Source: Hevea brasiliensis
Lineage: Eukaryota; Streptophyta; Magnoliopsida; Malpighiales; Euphorbiaceae
Length of the DNA: 64,000 bases
Assembly: GCF_030052815.1 (NCBI RefSeq)
Contig: NC_079496.1
Coordinates: 5,084,001-5,148,000, forward strand
Reading direction: 5' to 3'
In this document: positions 25,937 to 35,817 of the stretch, in pieces
How the letters are laid out: the number at the start of each line of letters is the position of its first letter
Position numbering within the stretch: position 1 is the first letter of the stretch
Position numbers and translations under genes: made by a program
Notes under the pieces: model-generated
Told to the model about the DNA's origin: nothing
Database searches by the model: none
Seen by the model: the letters and a program-made list of their open reading frames with translations, nothing else

Positions 25937-26055
25937 GTTTGTAATTAGGTTTTGCTGATTGAGCATATTAGGTTTGATTTTGCTTCTGTTTGATGGTGGA
26001 TGAAAAGATGTGCTTTGGAGGGAAAGTTTGTTGCTTTACCTCTCTCTCTGTTTTT

Positions 26056-26796
26056 TGTTGAGGCAGTGGGTGTAGAATAGGTTTTGAGGCGTGATAAATC
26101 ACTATCTTTAAGGTATTAATTGCCCCCACTAGATTCCTGCAAGGTTATGGCAATATACCTCCAGGATACAACAAAGCCTGAAATCTGCAGACAGCAACTC
26201 CTGAAGATTTCCCTTAAGAACTCTTTATATGAACTGAATTTAGAGAGATTAGAAGAAAAGAAGAAGAAGTAGAAGTAGTATATCTGGATTAAAAAAACTC
26301 ATCCATATTTATAAAGAATGAAAAGTCATAGCACCCTTATTAGATAGACACATTTGTCTATCTCCAATAGATACAACTATTTGTGTAATAGACATGTCTA
26401 TTTATTAAAAGCTATCTATACAAATAGTTGTGATTATTTGTATAGACATATTTGTTTATTAACAGACACCTATACAAATAGTAATGACTTTTATATAGAA
26501 TAGATATGTCTGTTTATTAACAGACACCTATACAAACAGTTGTGACTGTTTGTATAGAATTGACATATCTGTCTATTAACAGACACATCTACTTGTTAAT
26601 AAACACATCTGTTCGTAATTTATTTACGAAAATTACAATATGATAATTATTTTATTTCGCACATATACGTGCCAAGTGCCATAATAGAATAATATATATA
26701 ATTCTATACATATTTCACTCTTGTCATTCCCTTATATTTTAACAATATATGAATTCTTTCTCTCTATACTGTCTAACATACAAGCTATTTATAACA
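26056..26796 (-). repeat. 3' LTR of the copia element
   Basis: The LTR is about 741 bp, nearly identical to 31297-32051, with a small number of substitutions and one short gap near the A/T-rich end. It carries the same hairpin-forming repeats (about 26370-26600) as its partner. Confidence 0.92.
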
Positions 26797-26806
26797 ATCC
26801 CCCACT
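26797..26806 (-). other. Polypurine tract of the copia element
   Basis: On the minus strand AGTGGGGGAT directly precedes the LTR start TGTTATAAATAG, as expected for the second-strand primer. Confidence 0.7.
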
Positions 26807-27278
26807 TAGCTTGTATTGTTAGATCCCATTGTTTCATGCATAATAAAAAGTATCTTTCGATTTAAACTTTTCCTTAGTGTAAGTATTTCAAAGTTCTAAA
26901 GAAATCATGGTGGCCTTAACTTAAACCTAGATTCCTATTAAATAGAACCGAAAATACTACACACACGAATCAATTAGTTCTACTTAAAAAGTTCACCAAA
27001 ATTTTAGCACGAATATGGCCTTGTGCTACCTCTGTTTTCATGAACATTTACAAAAGTTATTCTCACTTTTGTTGAAGCGGCACCACTTCCTATGTTCATA
27101 TAGGTGAAGTTTCCTTTGTAATAATTTTAAACTTCATTAAGAGTATAAATACTCATCCTCATTCCATTAACTTAATACACTAAGTACTTAATTACAACAT
27201 TTACTAATGACTTGTTGTTACTCTTTAAACTTTATTTAGTAATAATATTATAAAGTAGGGTTCCCATCATTAGTAAAT

Positions 27279-27923
27279 TTAATGGAATATTTTTAATCCT
27301 AATTCAGCACATGTATTTTTTATCATATCTCTCGAGAGACTTTTTGTAAACGGATCTGCCAGATTATTACAAGACTTGACATAAGTAATAGTAATAATTC
27401 CATCCGAGATTAATTGTCTCACATACTCATGTCTTAAGCTAATATGTCTAGACTTTCCATTATAAATTTTATTATAAGCTCTAGACATTGTTGCTTGACT
27501 ATCACAATGTAAGGAAACAGCAGGCATCGGTTGTGGCCACAACTTGATATGTAATAAAAAATTTCTCAGCCATTCTGCCTCCTTACCAGCTGCTACTAGA
27601 GCTATAAATTCTGATTCCATTGAAGAATAGGTTATACAAGTTTGTTTCTTTGATGCCCAAGAAATAGCACATTCTCCTAGGGTAAAAACCCAACCGGAAG
27701 TTGATTGATTATCATTAATACTAGTTATCCAGCTAGCATCTGTATAACCTTCTAACACAATTGAAAATTTATTATAAAATAAACCAAAGTTTATAGTTCT
27801 TTTTAAATAACTAAGAACTCTTGAAATTGCTTTCCAATGTTCAATACTAGGCTTACTAGTGTATCTTGATAATTTATATACTGTAAAAGCAATATCAGGT
27901 CTAGTGCAATGCATAGCATACAT
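27279..27923 (-). pseudogene. Copia RNase H domain segment
   Basis: An open segment of 214 codons carrying the typical copia RNase H signature: RPDIAF near its start, then [35 protein letters not shown] and [12 protein letters not shown]. The segment is in the same frame as the RT segment upstream and is cut off from it only by the stop at 28017-28019. It ends in the C-terminal DPFTKSL block and a natural stop. It is part of a dead polyprotein. Confidence 0.9.
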
Positions 27924-28016
27924 TAAGCTACCAATTGCACTAGCATACTCAATTTGAGCAACTGCCCTACCAGAATTTTCAGTTAATTTGGAAGAAACAT
28001 CAAATGGAGTTTTTAC

Positions 28017-29249
28017 TTATTTGACTTTTAAATGATTAAATTTATTTAATATTTTCTCAATATAATAAAATTGGCAAAGAGCAAAACCCCCACTATGTTT
28101 TTTTACTTTGATACTTAAGATTGTATCTACCTCTTTTAAATCTTTCATTTTAAATTTTGAGGTTAGATACTTCTTTGTATCATTCACACCTTCCATATTT
28201 GTTCCAATTATAAGCATGTCATCAACATAAAGATAAATTATCACACCAAAATGATTTGTAAATTTGAAATAAATACATTTATCAGTACTATTATGTTTAA
28301 AGTCATATTCCAAAATTGCAGAATCAAATTTCTCATGCCATTGTTTCGGTGCTTGTTTTAAACCATATAAAGATTTAATTAATTTACAAACTTTTCTTTC
28401 ATTCCCTGATAAAACAAATCCTTTTGGTTGCTCCATATAAACTTCTTCTTCTAAGTCACCATTTAGAAATGTTGTCTTAACATCCATTTGATGCACATAT
28501 AAATTATATATTGATGCTAAAGATAAAAGTACTCTAATAAATGTTATTCTAGCCACTGGTGCATATGTATCAAAGTAATCAATTCCCTCTTTTTGTTTAA
28601 AACCATTTGCAACCAATCTAGCTTTAAAAGTTTGAATCGATCCATCTATGTTATATTTTCTTCTGAAAACCCATTTACATCCTATTGGTTTGGAACCAGG
28701 TGACAAATCAACTAGAACCCATGTATTATTAAATAATAATAAATCTATTTCATCATTGATTGCCTCTTTCCAAAAGGCCACATCCCTTGTAGTCATTGCC
28801 TCTTGAAACATTTTAGGATCATTTTCTACATTTAACAAAATTGGTATTTTGTTAAGTACAACTGACCTATTGCCTTCTACCAGAAAAACAATAGCTTGAG
28901 AAGATATAAAATCTAGATGTAAATTCTTTTCTTTTCTAATACGTTGACTTCTTCTAATTTTATTAGAAGAATCTAACTTTCTTTTGTTGCTAGACGTCGA
29001 TTCAAAATTAATATCAATACTAGAACCATTGCTTTGACTTGAACTATTCATGGGCTCATGTATAGGGTCATTATGAAATTTATTTTCAATAAATTCAACA
29101 TCCCTAGATTCTACAATTACATTTAAGTCTAAATTTAAAATTCTATAAGCTTTGGAATTTTCGGCATAACCAACAAAAACTCCTTTCAAAGCTCTAGGAT
29201 CTGAAACTCTATAATACGCTAAACAGCCCCATACTCTTAGATAGTTCAA
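28017..29249 (-). pseudogene. Copia integrase C-terminus and reverse transcriptase segment
   Basis: An open segment of 410 codons. It begins with the end of integrase (LRVWGCLAYYRV and GVFVGYAENSKAYRI). The reverse transcriptase follows, with KWVFRRKYN, ARLVANGFKQKEGIDY, QMDVKTTFLNGDLEEEVYM, SLYGLKQAPKQWHEKFD and the catalytic YVDDM. A TAA at 28017-28019 stops it early; the next segment follows in the same frame. An upstream in-frame TGA at 29346-29348 separates it from the integrase core. Confidence 0.92.
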
Positions 29250-29462
29250 GTTAGGTTTTCTATTTTTCCATAATTCATATGGAGAAATCTTAAATTTTCT
29301 AGAAGGAATTCTATTATGTAAGTGACAAGCAGTAAGTAAAGCTTCTCACCATAAGTTTGTTGGCAAATTAGATTTCACAAGCATAGAATTAAGCATATCC
29401 ACTAAGGTTATATTCTTTCTTTCTGCCAACCCATTTTGTTGTGGTATATAAGGTGCACTTAT

Positions 29463-29825
29463 TTAATGTATAATTCCATTTTCTTCACAAAATGAAGAAA
29501 ATTCAATGGAAAAATACTCACCACCTCTGTCACTTCTCAAAATTTTGATTTTTTTTCTTTTTTGATTCTCAACTTCAGATTTATAAATCTGAAACATTTG
29601 GAATGCTTGATCTTTATTTTTCATTAAATAAACATAAGTATATTTGGAGAAATCATATATGAAAGTTATAAAATATCTATTTCCTCCTTTAGTCAATATT
29701 TCATTTAATTCACAAATATCAGAATGCACAAGTTCTAATAACTTAGAAGATCTTTTAACTTTTGGAAAAGATTTCTTAATCATTTTTGCTTGTATACAGA
29801 TTTCATAAGATTTTTTTATTATCAT
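29463..29825 (-). pseudogene. Copia integrase core segment
   Basis: The segment carries the DDE-type integrase core landmarks: HSDICE (first Asp), FITFIYDFSKYTYVYLM and RSDRGGEY (second Asp). It ends ENGIIH followed by a TAA where the family normally continues into SAPYIPQQNG, which is in fact present in frame just beyond (with the third acidic residue in the AERKN region). A single-base change is the simplest explanation of the stop. Confidence 0.88.
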
Positions 29826-30081
29826 CTATATATGAAATTAAACCATGTTTAGCAATAAATTTTAAAGATTTAAAACTAATATGTGCTAAACGATCATGCC
29901 ATAAAGATAAAGATGACTCAACAGTATAAACAGAAATATTCATATTATTATTAATACTGAGTTTAAACATTCCATCACATGAGTAACCTTTTCCCACAAA
30001 TAGTCCATTTATAGACACAATTATTTTATCAGAATCCAGAACAACCTTATAACCTTTCTTACAGAATAGACTGGCAGACAC
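29803..30081 (-). pseudogene. Copia GAG-pre-integrase segment
   Basis: The frame contains LWHDRLAHISFKSLKFI, the GAG-pre-integrase zinc-binding helix typical of copia elements. It lies in a different frame from both neighbours, so two frameshifts bound it (near 30.06-30.08 kb and near 29.80-29.83 kb). Confidence 0.85.
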
Positions 30082-30931
30082 AAGATTTTTTTCTTATTTC
30101 TGGCACATACAACACATTTACTAATAATAGCTTCTTTCCAAAAGTGAAGTTTAATTCAACACTTCCTTTTCCCACCACTTTAGCGGAATCATGATTGCCC
30201 ATTAGAACTTTCTGCCCATTTACAACTTCTTCATAATTTTTAAATTGAGTCTTATCATTGTAAATATGAACAGTAGCCCCAGAATCATACCACCAATCAT
30301 TGGATTTGGTTGTTGTAGCCATATTGAGTTCTGTTACCATTCCAATATGCAAATCTGATATCATTGCAATCAATTCAATAGTTTGTTCAACTATATTTGC
30401 TTTATTGGAATTCTGAGCACTATTATTCGTATCTTCTTTCTTATGTTTCTTTAGAAACCTGCATTCACGTTTGTAATGCTCTTTCTTGCCACAATTGTAA
30501 CAAGTTCTTCCTTTCTTTGATTTGCTGTTGCTACCATAACTAGCACTATTGCCTGCTGCTTCAGAAACCTTTCTCTTACTTCCAGAATTTTTCTTTTGAA
30601 AATTTTGACTTCCTTGCACAAAATTAACTTTTGTAATAGATTCAGAAATAAATTTCATATCACGATTTCTTGTCTCTTCTTCAATGCGCAAGTGTTTCTG
30701 AGTCTGTTCAAGAGAAAAATCTTCTGTGGTATGTAGTAATTTCTTCTTATAATCATTCCAACTAGGAGGAAGTTTTGCTATTATTCCTCCTACTTGCAAC
30801 GATTCAGGAACTATCACTTTCAAATCTTTAAGTTTTGAAACAAGGACATGTAACTCATGGACTTGATCCATAACAGATATATTATCAACCATTTGGAATT
30901 CAAAATTTTTCATGATGAGAAATTTATCCAC
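30059..30931 (-). pseudogene. Copia gag zinc knuckle and protease segment
   Basis: An open segment of 290 codons. The first half is the gag C-terminal region with the CCHC knuckle CYNCGKKEHYKRECR, which binds RNA. The aspartic protease active site follows in WWYDSGATVHIYND (D-S-G). It is in frame with the N-terminal gag segment but separated from it by the stop at 30935-30937. Confidence 0.9.
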
Positions 30932-30934
30932 ACC

Positions 30935-31276
30935 TTATTTTTTTGAGTTGTATTTGAACTCCAGTGATTTCCAGATTTCCATTGGAGACTTGACAGAAGT
31001 AAATAGATCATATAGCCTATCTGACAAGTTGTTAAGAATATGACCTCTGCATAGCAATTCATCTTCTTCACGTTTGTCTCGATCTGCTTTCACTTGTTCA
31101 GAATCTTCTGGAGTTGGTGGTGAAATAGCAGGCAGACTTGGATCAAGTATATAAGAAATCTTCAATGTGGTGAGTAAGAATAGCATCTTGTCTTTCCAGC
31201 GAGCATAGTTTGTCCCATCAAAACAATCAAGTTTCACAAACTCTTGATTCATCACGGAAACAGCCTTGGACTCCAT
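30935..31276 (-). pseudogene. Copia gag N-terminal segment
   Basis: This starts at the ATG just after the 5' LTR and shows the usual copia gag opening: LDCFDGTNYARWKDKMLFLL, then ADRDKREEDELLCRGHILNNL. It is stopped by TAA at 30935-30937, and the family sequence (DKFLIMKNFEFQM) continues in the same frame beyond it, so this is a nonsense change, not the natural gag end. Confidence 0.9.
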
Positions 31277-31296
31277 TGCGATTAATACCTTAAAAT

Positions 31297-32051
31297 TGTT
31301 GAGGCAGTGGGTGTAGAATAGGCTTTGAGGCGTGATAAATCACTATCTTTAAGGTATTAATTGCCCCCACTAGATTGCTGCAAGGTTATGGCAATATACC
31401 TCCAGGATACAATGAAGCCTGAAATCTGCAAACAGCAACTCCTGAAGATTTCCCTTAAGAACTCTTTATATGAACTGAATTTAGAGAGATTAGAAGAAAA
31501 GAAGAAAAAGTAAAAGTAGTATATCTGGATTGAAAAAACTCATCCATATTTATAAAGAATGAAAAGTCATAGCACCCTTACTAGATAGATACATCTGTCT
31601 ATCTCCAATAGATACAACTATTTGTGTAATAGACATGTCTGTTTATTAAAAGCTACCTATACAAATAGTTGTGACTATTTGTATAGGCATATCTGTTTAT
31701 TAACAGACACCTATACAAATAGTTATGACTTTTGTATAGAATAGATATGTCTGTTTATTAACAGATACCTATACAAACAGTTGTGACTGTTTGTATAGAA
31801 TTGACATGTCTGTCTATTAACAGACACATCTACTTGTTAATAAACACATCTATTCGTAATTTATTTACGAAAATTACAATATGATAATTATTTTATTTCA
31901 CACATATACGTGCCAAGTGCCATAATAGAATAATATATTGAATTATATATATATAATTCTATACATATTTCACTCTTGTCATTCCCTTATATTTTAACAA
32001 TATACGAATTTTTTCTCTCTATACTATCTAACATACAAGCTATTTATAACA
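31297..32051 (-). repeat. 5' LTR of the copia element
   Basis: The LTR is about 755 bp and paired with 26056-26796. Between about 31600 and 31850 it holds roughly three and a half imperfect copies of a unit of about 65 bases. In each unit CTATACAAATAGT...ACTATTTGTATAG and GTCTGTTTATTAACAGAC are self-complementary, so the LTR RNA could form a row of hairpins. Just inside the LTR, a sequence loosely like the initiator-Met primer site (AGGTATTAATCGCAATGG) leads into the gag ATG. Confidence 0.92.
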
Positions 32052-32403
32052 TTTTCCCCTCTTATAATTTGTATTTTTGTTGTTATTTTATTCTAGTGCG
32101 GAGCTTCTGTTCAATTTGCTTTTAGCAAACAAATTTTCTTTTTTTTTTTTTTGGTTTTTCTTATTCTTCTTTGCTTTTATTGTTCTCTTAAATGCAACTT
32201 TGTGTTTCCAGATCATGGGGATTGATGGATTTATTGTTTGTGTAGGTTTTTGATTTCAATGATAAATTGAAGCTTGGTCTCAAAAAAGGAATTGCTTAAA
32301 GCTTGCTAGGGAGTCGGAAGTAAATTTTTTTCCCCTTTTTTTGGGAAAAGGGATTTTGCAATTGAAGTTTTTGTATTGTGTATTGTGATTAGTACACGAA
32401 CTT

Positions 32404-32690
32404 AATGGGTAGATCTGGCTGCAAATTCTGCAGCTTAGAACACAACGATGAGTTCTTCTGCCAACAATGCAAGTTTAGGCACTACTTTAGCAGCTCCTGC
32501 CTAATCCACCTACGTTCCTCCACACCTTCGTAATTGTGTGTCTTCTTTAGACCCACCAGCTCTGGCTTATAATGGGCTTGCATCAAGTAATGATCATCAA
32601 GGGTGTGGTGGATCCCGTTGGCGGGCTTCCAGAAATGACCTATCAATCTAGGTATGGTGGTGGTGGTAGAACTAGTGGTTATGGGTTCTG
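32404..32690 (+). pseudogene. DEAD-box RNA helicase (DDX3/Ded1-type) N-terminal fragment, broken
   Basis: The frame from about 32406 reads VDLAANSAA, then STYVPPHLRN, YNGLASSNDHQG and GGSRW. These are the low-complexity N-terminal landmarks of plant DDX3/Ded1-type RNA helicases (the RH11/RH37/RH52 group), whose YVPPHLR motif is hallmark. A change of frame near 32620-32654 leads to a GGGGRTSGYG stretch, as in the same proteins. Stops interrupt the frame (after NSAA and after APA). No helicase core follows; the sequence runs into the right arm of the Pack-MULE. About 190 bases upstream resemble a leader, so the captured piece probably includes 5' UTR and first exon. Not functional. Confidence 0.78.
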
Positions 32691-32740
32691 ATTATCTTGG
32701 TGCTTTGGTGAGGTTTCCATTAATGGGTCTGATTTTGGTT

Positions 32741-32755
32741 TATCAAGTGCAATTA

Positions 32756-32788
<33 letters not shown>

Positions 32789-33029
32789 TGGGAGACATAT
32801 CACAGTACAAAAAATTATTTTTTATTATTAGAACGCCACATGTTGGAGAGGGAAATTTTTTTATTTCTGTTTAAGCCGACATGGCATGTATAGTCAGCTT
32901 TTGACCGGAGTTCTCAATAGAATCCAGATATAAAATTAAAGTTAGATAATTTTAATGATATAAATTGAAGTTCAAAGACCTTATTGAAATAACTCCTAAA
33001 GTTCAAGGATGATAGTTGAAAATTAACCT
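32741..33029 (-). repeat. Right terminal inverted repeat of the Pack-MULE
   Basis: The inverted partner of 25260-25518. The (GA)n run at 32757-32788 corresponds to the (CT)n run of the left arm. The right target-site copy CTTATTGTG follows at 33030-33038. Confidence 0.82.
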
Positions 33030-33038
33030 CTTATTGTG

Positions 33039-35810
33039 CTTTGGTAAAAACAAAAAAAACAAAAAAAACAACTATCTATGGTAATATAGAATTGATGGAA
33101 AATTTTTAGGTCCGTATCGAAACCTTATTGTATTTTTGGTCCATATTGAAGTGGGCCTAAATAATTTTTTTTTAAAATATTACAAGTTAAATAGAACCAA
33201 CTGAAAATGAGCATTATTGCCCTTTCTGCTTGCACTTGAGTTGGGGTCCAAGTTTTATGTTTCTAAATGAGGTTCGTCGAGCAAGTTTTTATCCTTCACT
33301 TTCTCTGTTGAGTAAGATTCGATGGCTGCAAACCAAAAGCTCGAGAGAACTCACTTTATATGCATTAGAAACAGCATGGAGTCAAAAAATTATTTTTAAG
33401 ACGGTCAACATTACATATATAATTAATGTAATATATTATTTAATTACACTTATTTCTTATATATTTCTTATTTCATGTATATTTTGAAGGGTCAATATTA
33501 TATATTCAAAAGCAATATAATAAAGTGTAATTAAGCTAGAATTTTCTTTAAGATTGTTAATAGTTAAAAAAAATTAAATATATAATAAGAAATAAATAAT
33601 TCTAATATTTTACATTACTTATATTTTAATAAAATAACATAATTATTTTTTTAGGAGGTCAATAGCTAAAATAAAATAATTTTTTCGCTAAATACATATA
33701 TGTATACAGGGAAATTTAAAAGGTTGGAGGCCAATGCTCCCCCTAGTCCCCCTCTCCCTCCGCCCTTGACTAGAAACTAGAAAGTAGTATAATTTGAGTA
33801 GTACCCTTTGCGAGTGAATGAGAGAATATAAAATTAAAAAATAGTAAGCAAAATGTCCAAATTAGATATTAAATTAAAATTCAAAAATTATTAGTTTCAA
33901 TTTTAGTGAATTAACTCTTATATTATTCGAATTTCAATAATAAAACTATTTTTTACTAAACTTCATTAATAAATCTTGAAGATGATTATCCAAATTCAAC
34001 TCTTATTGCCCTCAATTAAGGATTATAAAAGGACTTTTTTTTTTCTCAAAGGTAGAATAAAAAAATTTAATTTGCACAAAAAGGTATTTGGATATGGGCA
34101 GGATTAGAGTTTCGTACTCTAAATACTTCATACCTGCGGGCCACGGAAACTTGATTTTGTTACTAATTAAGAAATGAGGAAATCTGAGTACTTTTTAATG
34201 AAACTTGAATCTTAGTTCTTTAAAAAGTTTAAAACACACAACCTAAATTATCTAGTCATTCCTGATATACATTTATTGCATGTACAAAAATAATTTTCTA
34301 TTAATTATATTTTTTTAATTGCAAATTTTACATTATAATGTTAAAATTAAAATTGTTTTTTACTTATTAGTGATATTTTTTAGTATGATTTAAATTTTGA
34401 TAGAATAAAATAAGTAAAATATGCAAATGAGTTTTACAAATTTAAAATTAATATTTTATGAAATATTTCTCTATCCTGTTACTCCCATATGTCCTCTTCT
34501 AGATAAATATCACACGTGGTTACTCAATCATTTTACAAATAAAATTACTTTATTTTAGTATTTAAAAAAAAAGATGCTTAAAACGCATTTAATTACCTCT
34601 TTTATCGTCAAACTCCTTCTCTTTCCTTATTTCTTTTCTACTAGAAATTACTAGTTATATAATTTTATTTATAAAATAATTAATAAGTAAGTAAATTAAA
34701 TTAAAAATTTTTAAGTTTTAGTTATAATGACTTTTATGAAATTAAATTAAAGTTTAATAAGTTTTATAAAAGAAATTAAAATTTTAATAATTTTTATAAA
34801 AATATTTATAAAATTAAGTAATCATGTGTGATAATTACCCATAGTGTCCTTTCTATTTGTCACATTGCTATGTATATTATTCTCTCTATGCACTATTACT
34901 CTCATTATATATGCACTTTTCTCTCTCACTCTCACCTATCACTATAGATTTCTTTTATTCCATGTATTATTATGCCATATTTTAAATCTCTCCCAAAGTC
35001 ATCACTATCTATATTTCTCTTAACAATTATTCTCCAGTCATGTATTTTTTTCTCGCTCCCTTTTTTCATTACTATATTTATGCTTTTAATATAATTATTG
35101 AAAAATATGTAAATAAATAATTTGATATAAAATTTGTATAATATAATTAAAATTGATAAACTTGCAAATTAATGGATGATATATTAAGTATATAGATTAA
35201 AAAATAAGAATATTATATAAATAAAGTTATTTATAATAGAATGAAAATATATAAACATGCTTTATATTTAATTTAAAATTTTATATTACACATTATATAA
35301 TGATGTTAAGTTGTATAAAAAAAATTAATATTACAGGTTATAAAACTTAATATTAGTCACAATTTTTATTAGTTATGTTTATGTAAGTATCACATAACAT
35401 ATTTTCTAAATCTATCTAGTACATATTTTCTAATAGAAAAAATTATCATGTGTTTTGTCATTTCTATAAATTGTGCTATGCTCAATGAGTAACTTAAAGG
35501 GATAGCAAGAGCCACCGCCACCCCAAAAATTTTAATTTTTAATTTGAAAGAGTTTAAACATAGGTATGTATTTAATAGATTTTTACATTAGCCTTCAAAA
35601 AATTTTTAACAAAGTTTAAAAGGTTAAGTTTTTTTAGCAGTTTATATAAAACAAAACATTAATGACATCGTACTTTTATAATTTAAAAGATTAATTTGTA
35701 TTGATTAAATTAAATTGAAAATTAGTGGCTATTTTTTTTCGAATTTCCTGTTAAGTAATAAAAAAAATTTTTAAAAGACTTAAGTTATAAGTAAAAATAC
35801 AAAGGCCCAT
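33039..35810. other. AT-rich spacer with decayed transposon traces
   Basis: No gene is supported. The stretch near 33720-33780 (GGAGGCCAATGCTCC followed by C-rich words) looks like the end of a decayed transposon. About 35495-35790 (starting near GAGCCACCGCCACCCC) resembles, in the same orientation, about 37808-38090. The two are dispersed copies of one old repeat that now flank the second Mutator-like element. Confidence 0.4.
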
Positions 35811-35817
35811 AAATATA

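Larger units (their letters stand above)
26056..32051 (-). mobile_element. Ty1/copia LTR retrotransposon, nested in the Pack-MULE
   Basis: An element of about 6.0 kb read on the minus strand: 5' LTR 31297-32051, coding interior, 3' LTR 26056-26796. The LTRs start TGTT and end AACA on the element strand, a short inverted repeat typical of the class. Flanks are TTTTT (26051-26055) and TTTTC (32052-32056), an imperfect and low-complexity target duplication. A PPT-like GTGGGGGAT lies next to the 3' LTR. Domain order gag, protease, integrase, RT, RNase H is the copia order. The reading frame has several stops and frameshifts, so this copy cannot encode a full polyprotein. Confidence 0.93.
25260..33029. 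mobile_element. Pack-MULE with two captured gene fragments, split by a copia element
   Basis: Inverted copies of one sequence lie at 25260-25518 and 32741-33029. Shared landmarks in order are TAATTTTCA, TTATTTCAATAA, AATTTATAT, TTTAATTTTATATC, TAATAATAAAAAATAATTTT, a CT-rich run and AATTGCACTTGATAA. Outside them, 25251-25259 (CTTACTGTA) and 33030-33038 (CTTATTGTG) agree at 7 of 9 positions, the 9-bp duplication expected for Mutator-like elements. Without the copia insertion the element is about 1.8 kb. Inside are decayed pieces of a VQ-motif gene and a DDX3-type RNA helicase gene. No transposase is present. Long TIRs plus unrelated host gene pieces define a Pack-MULE. Confidence 0.82.
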
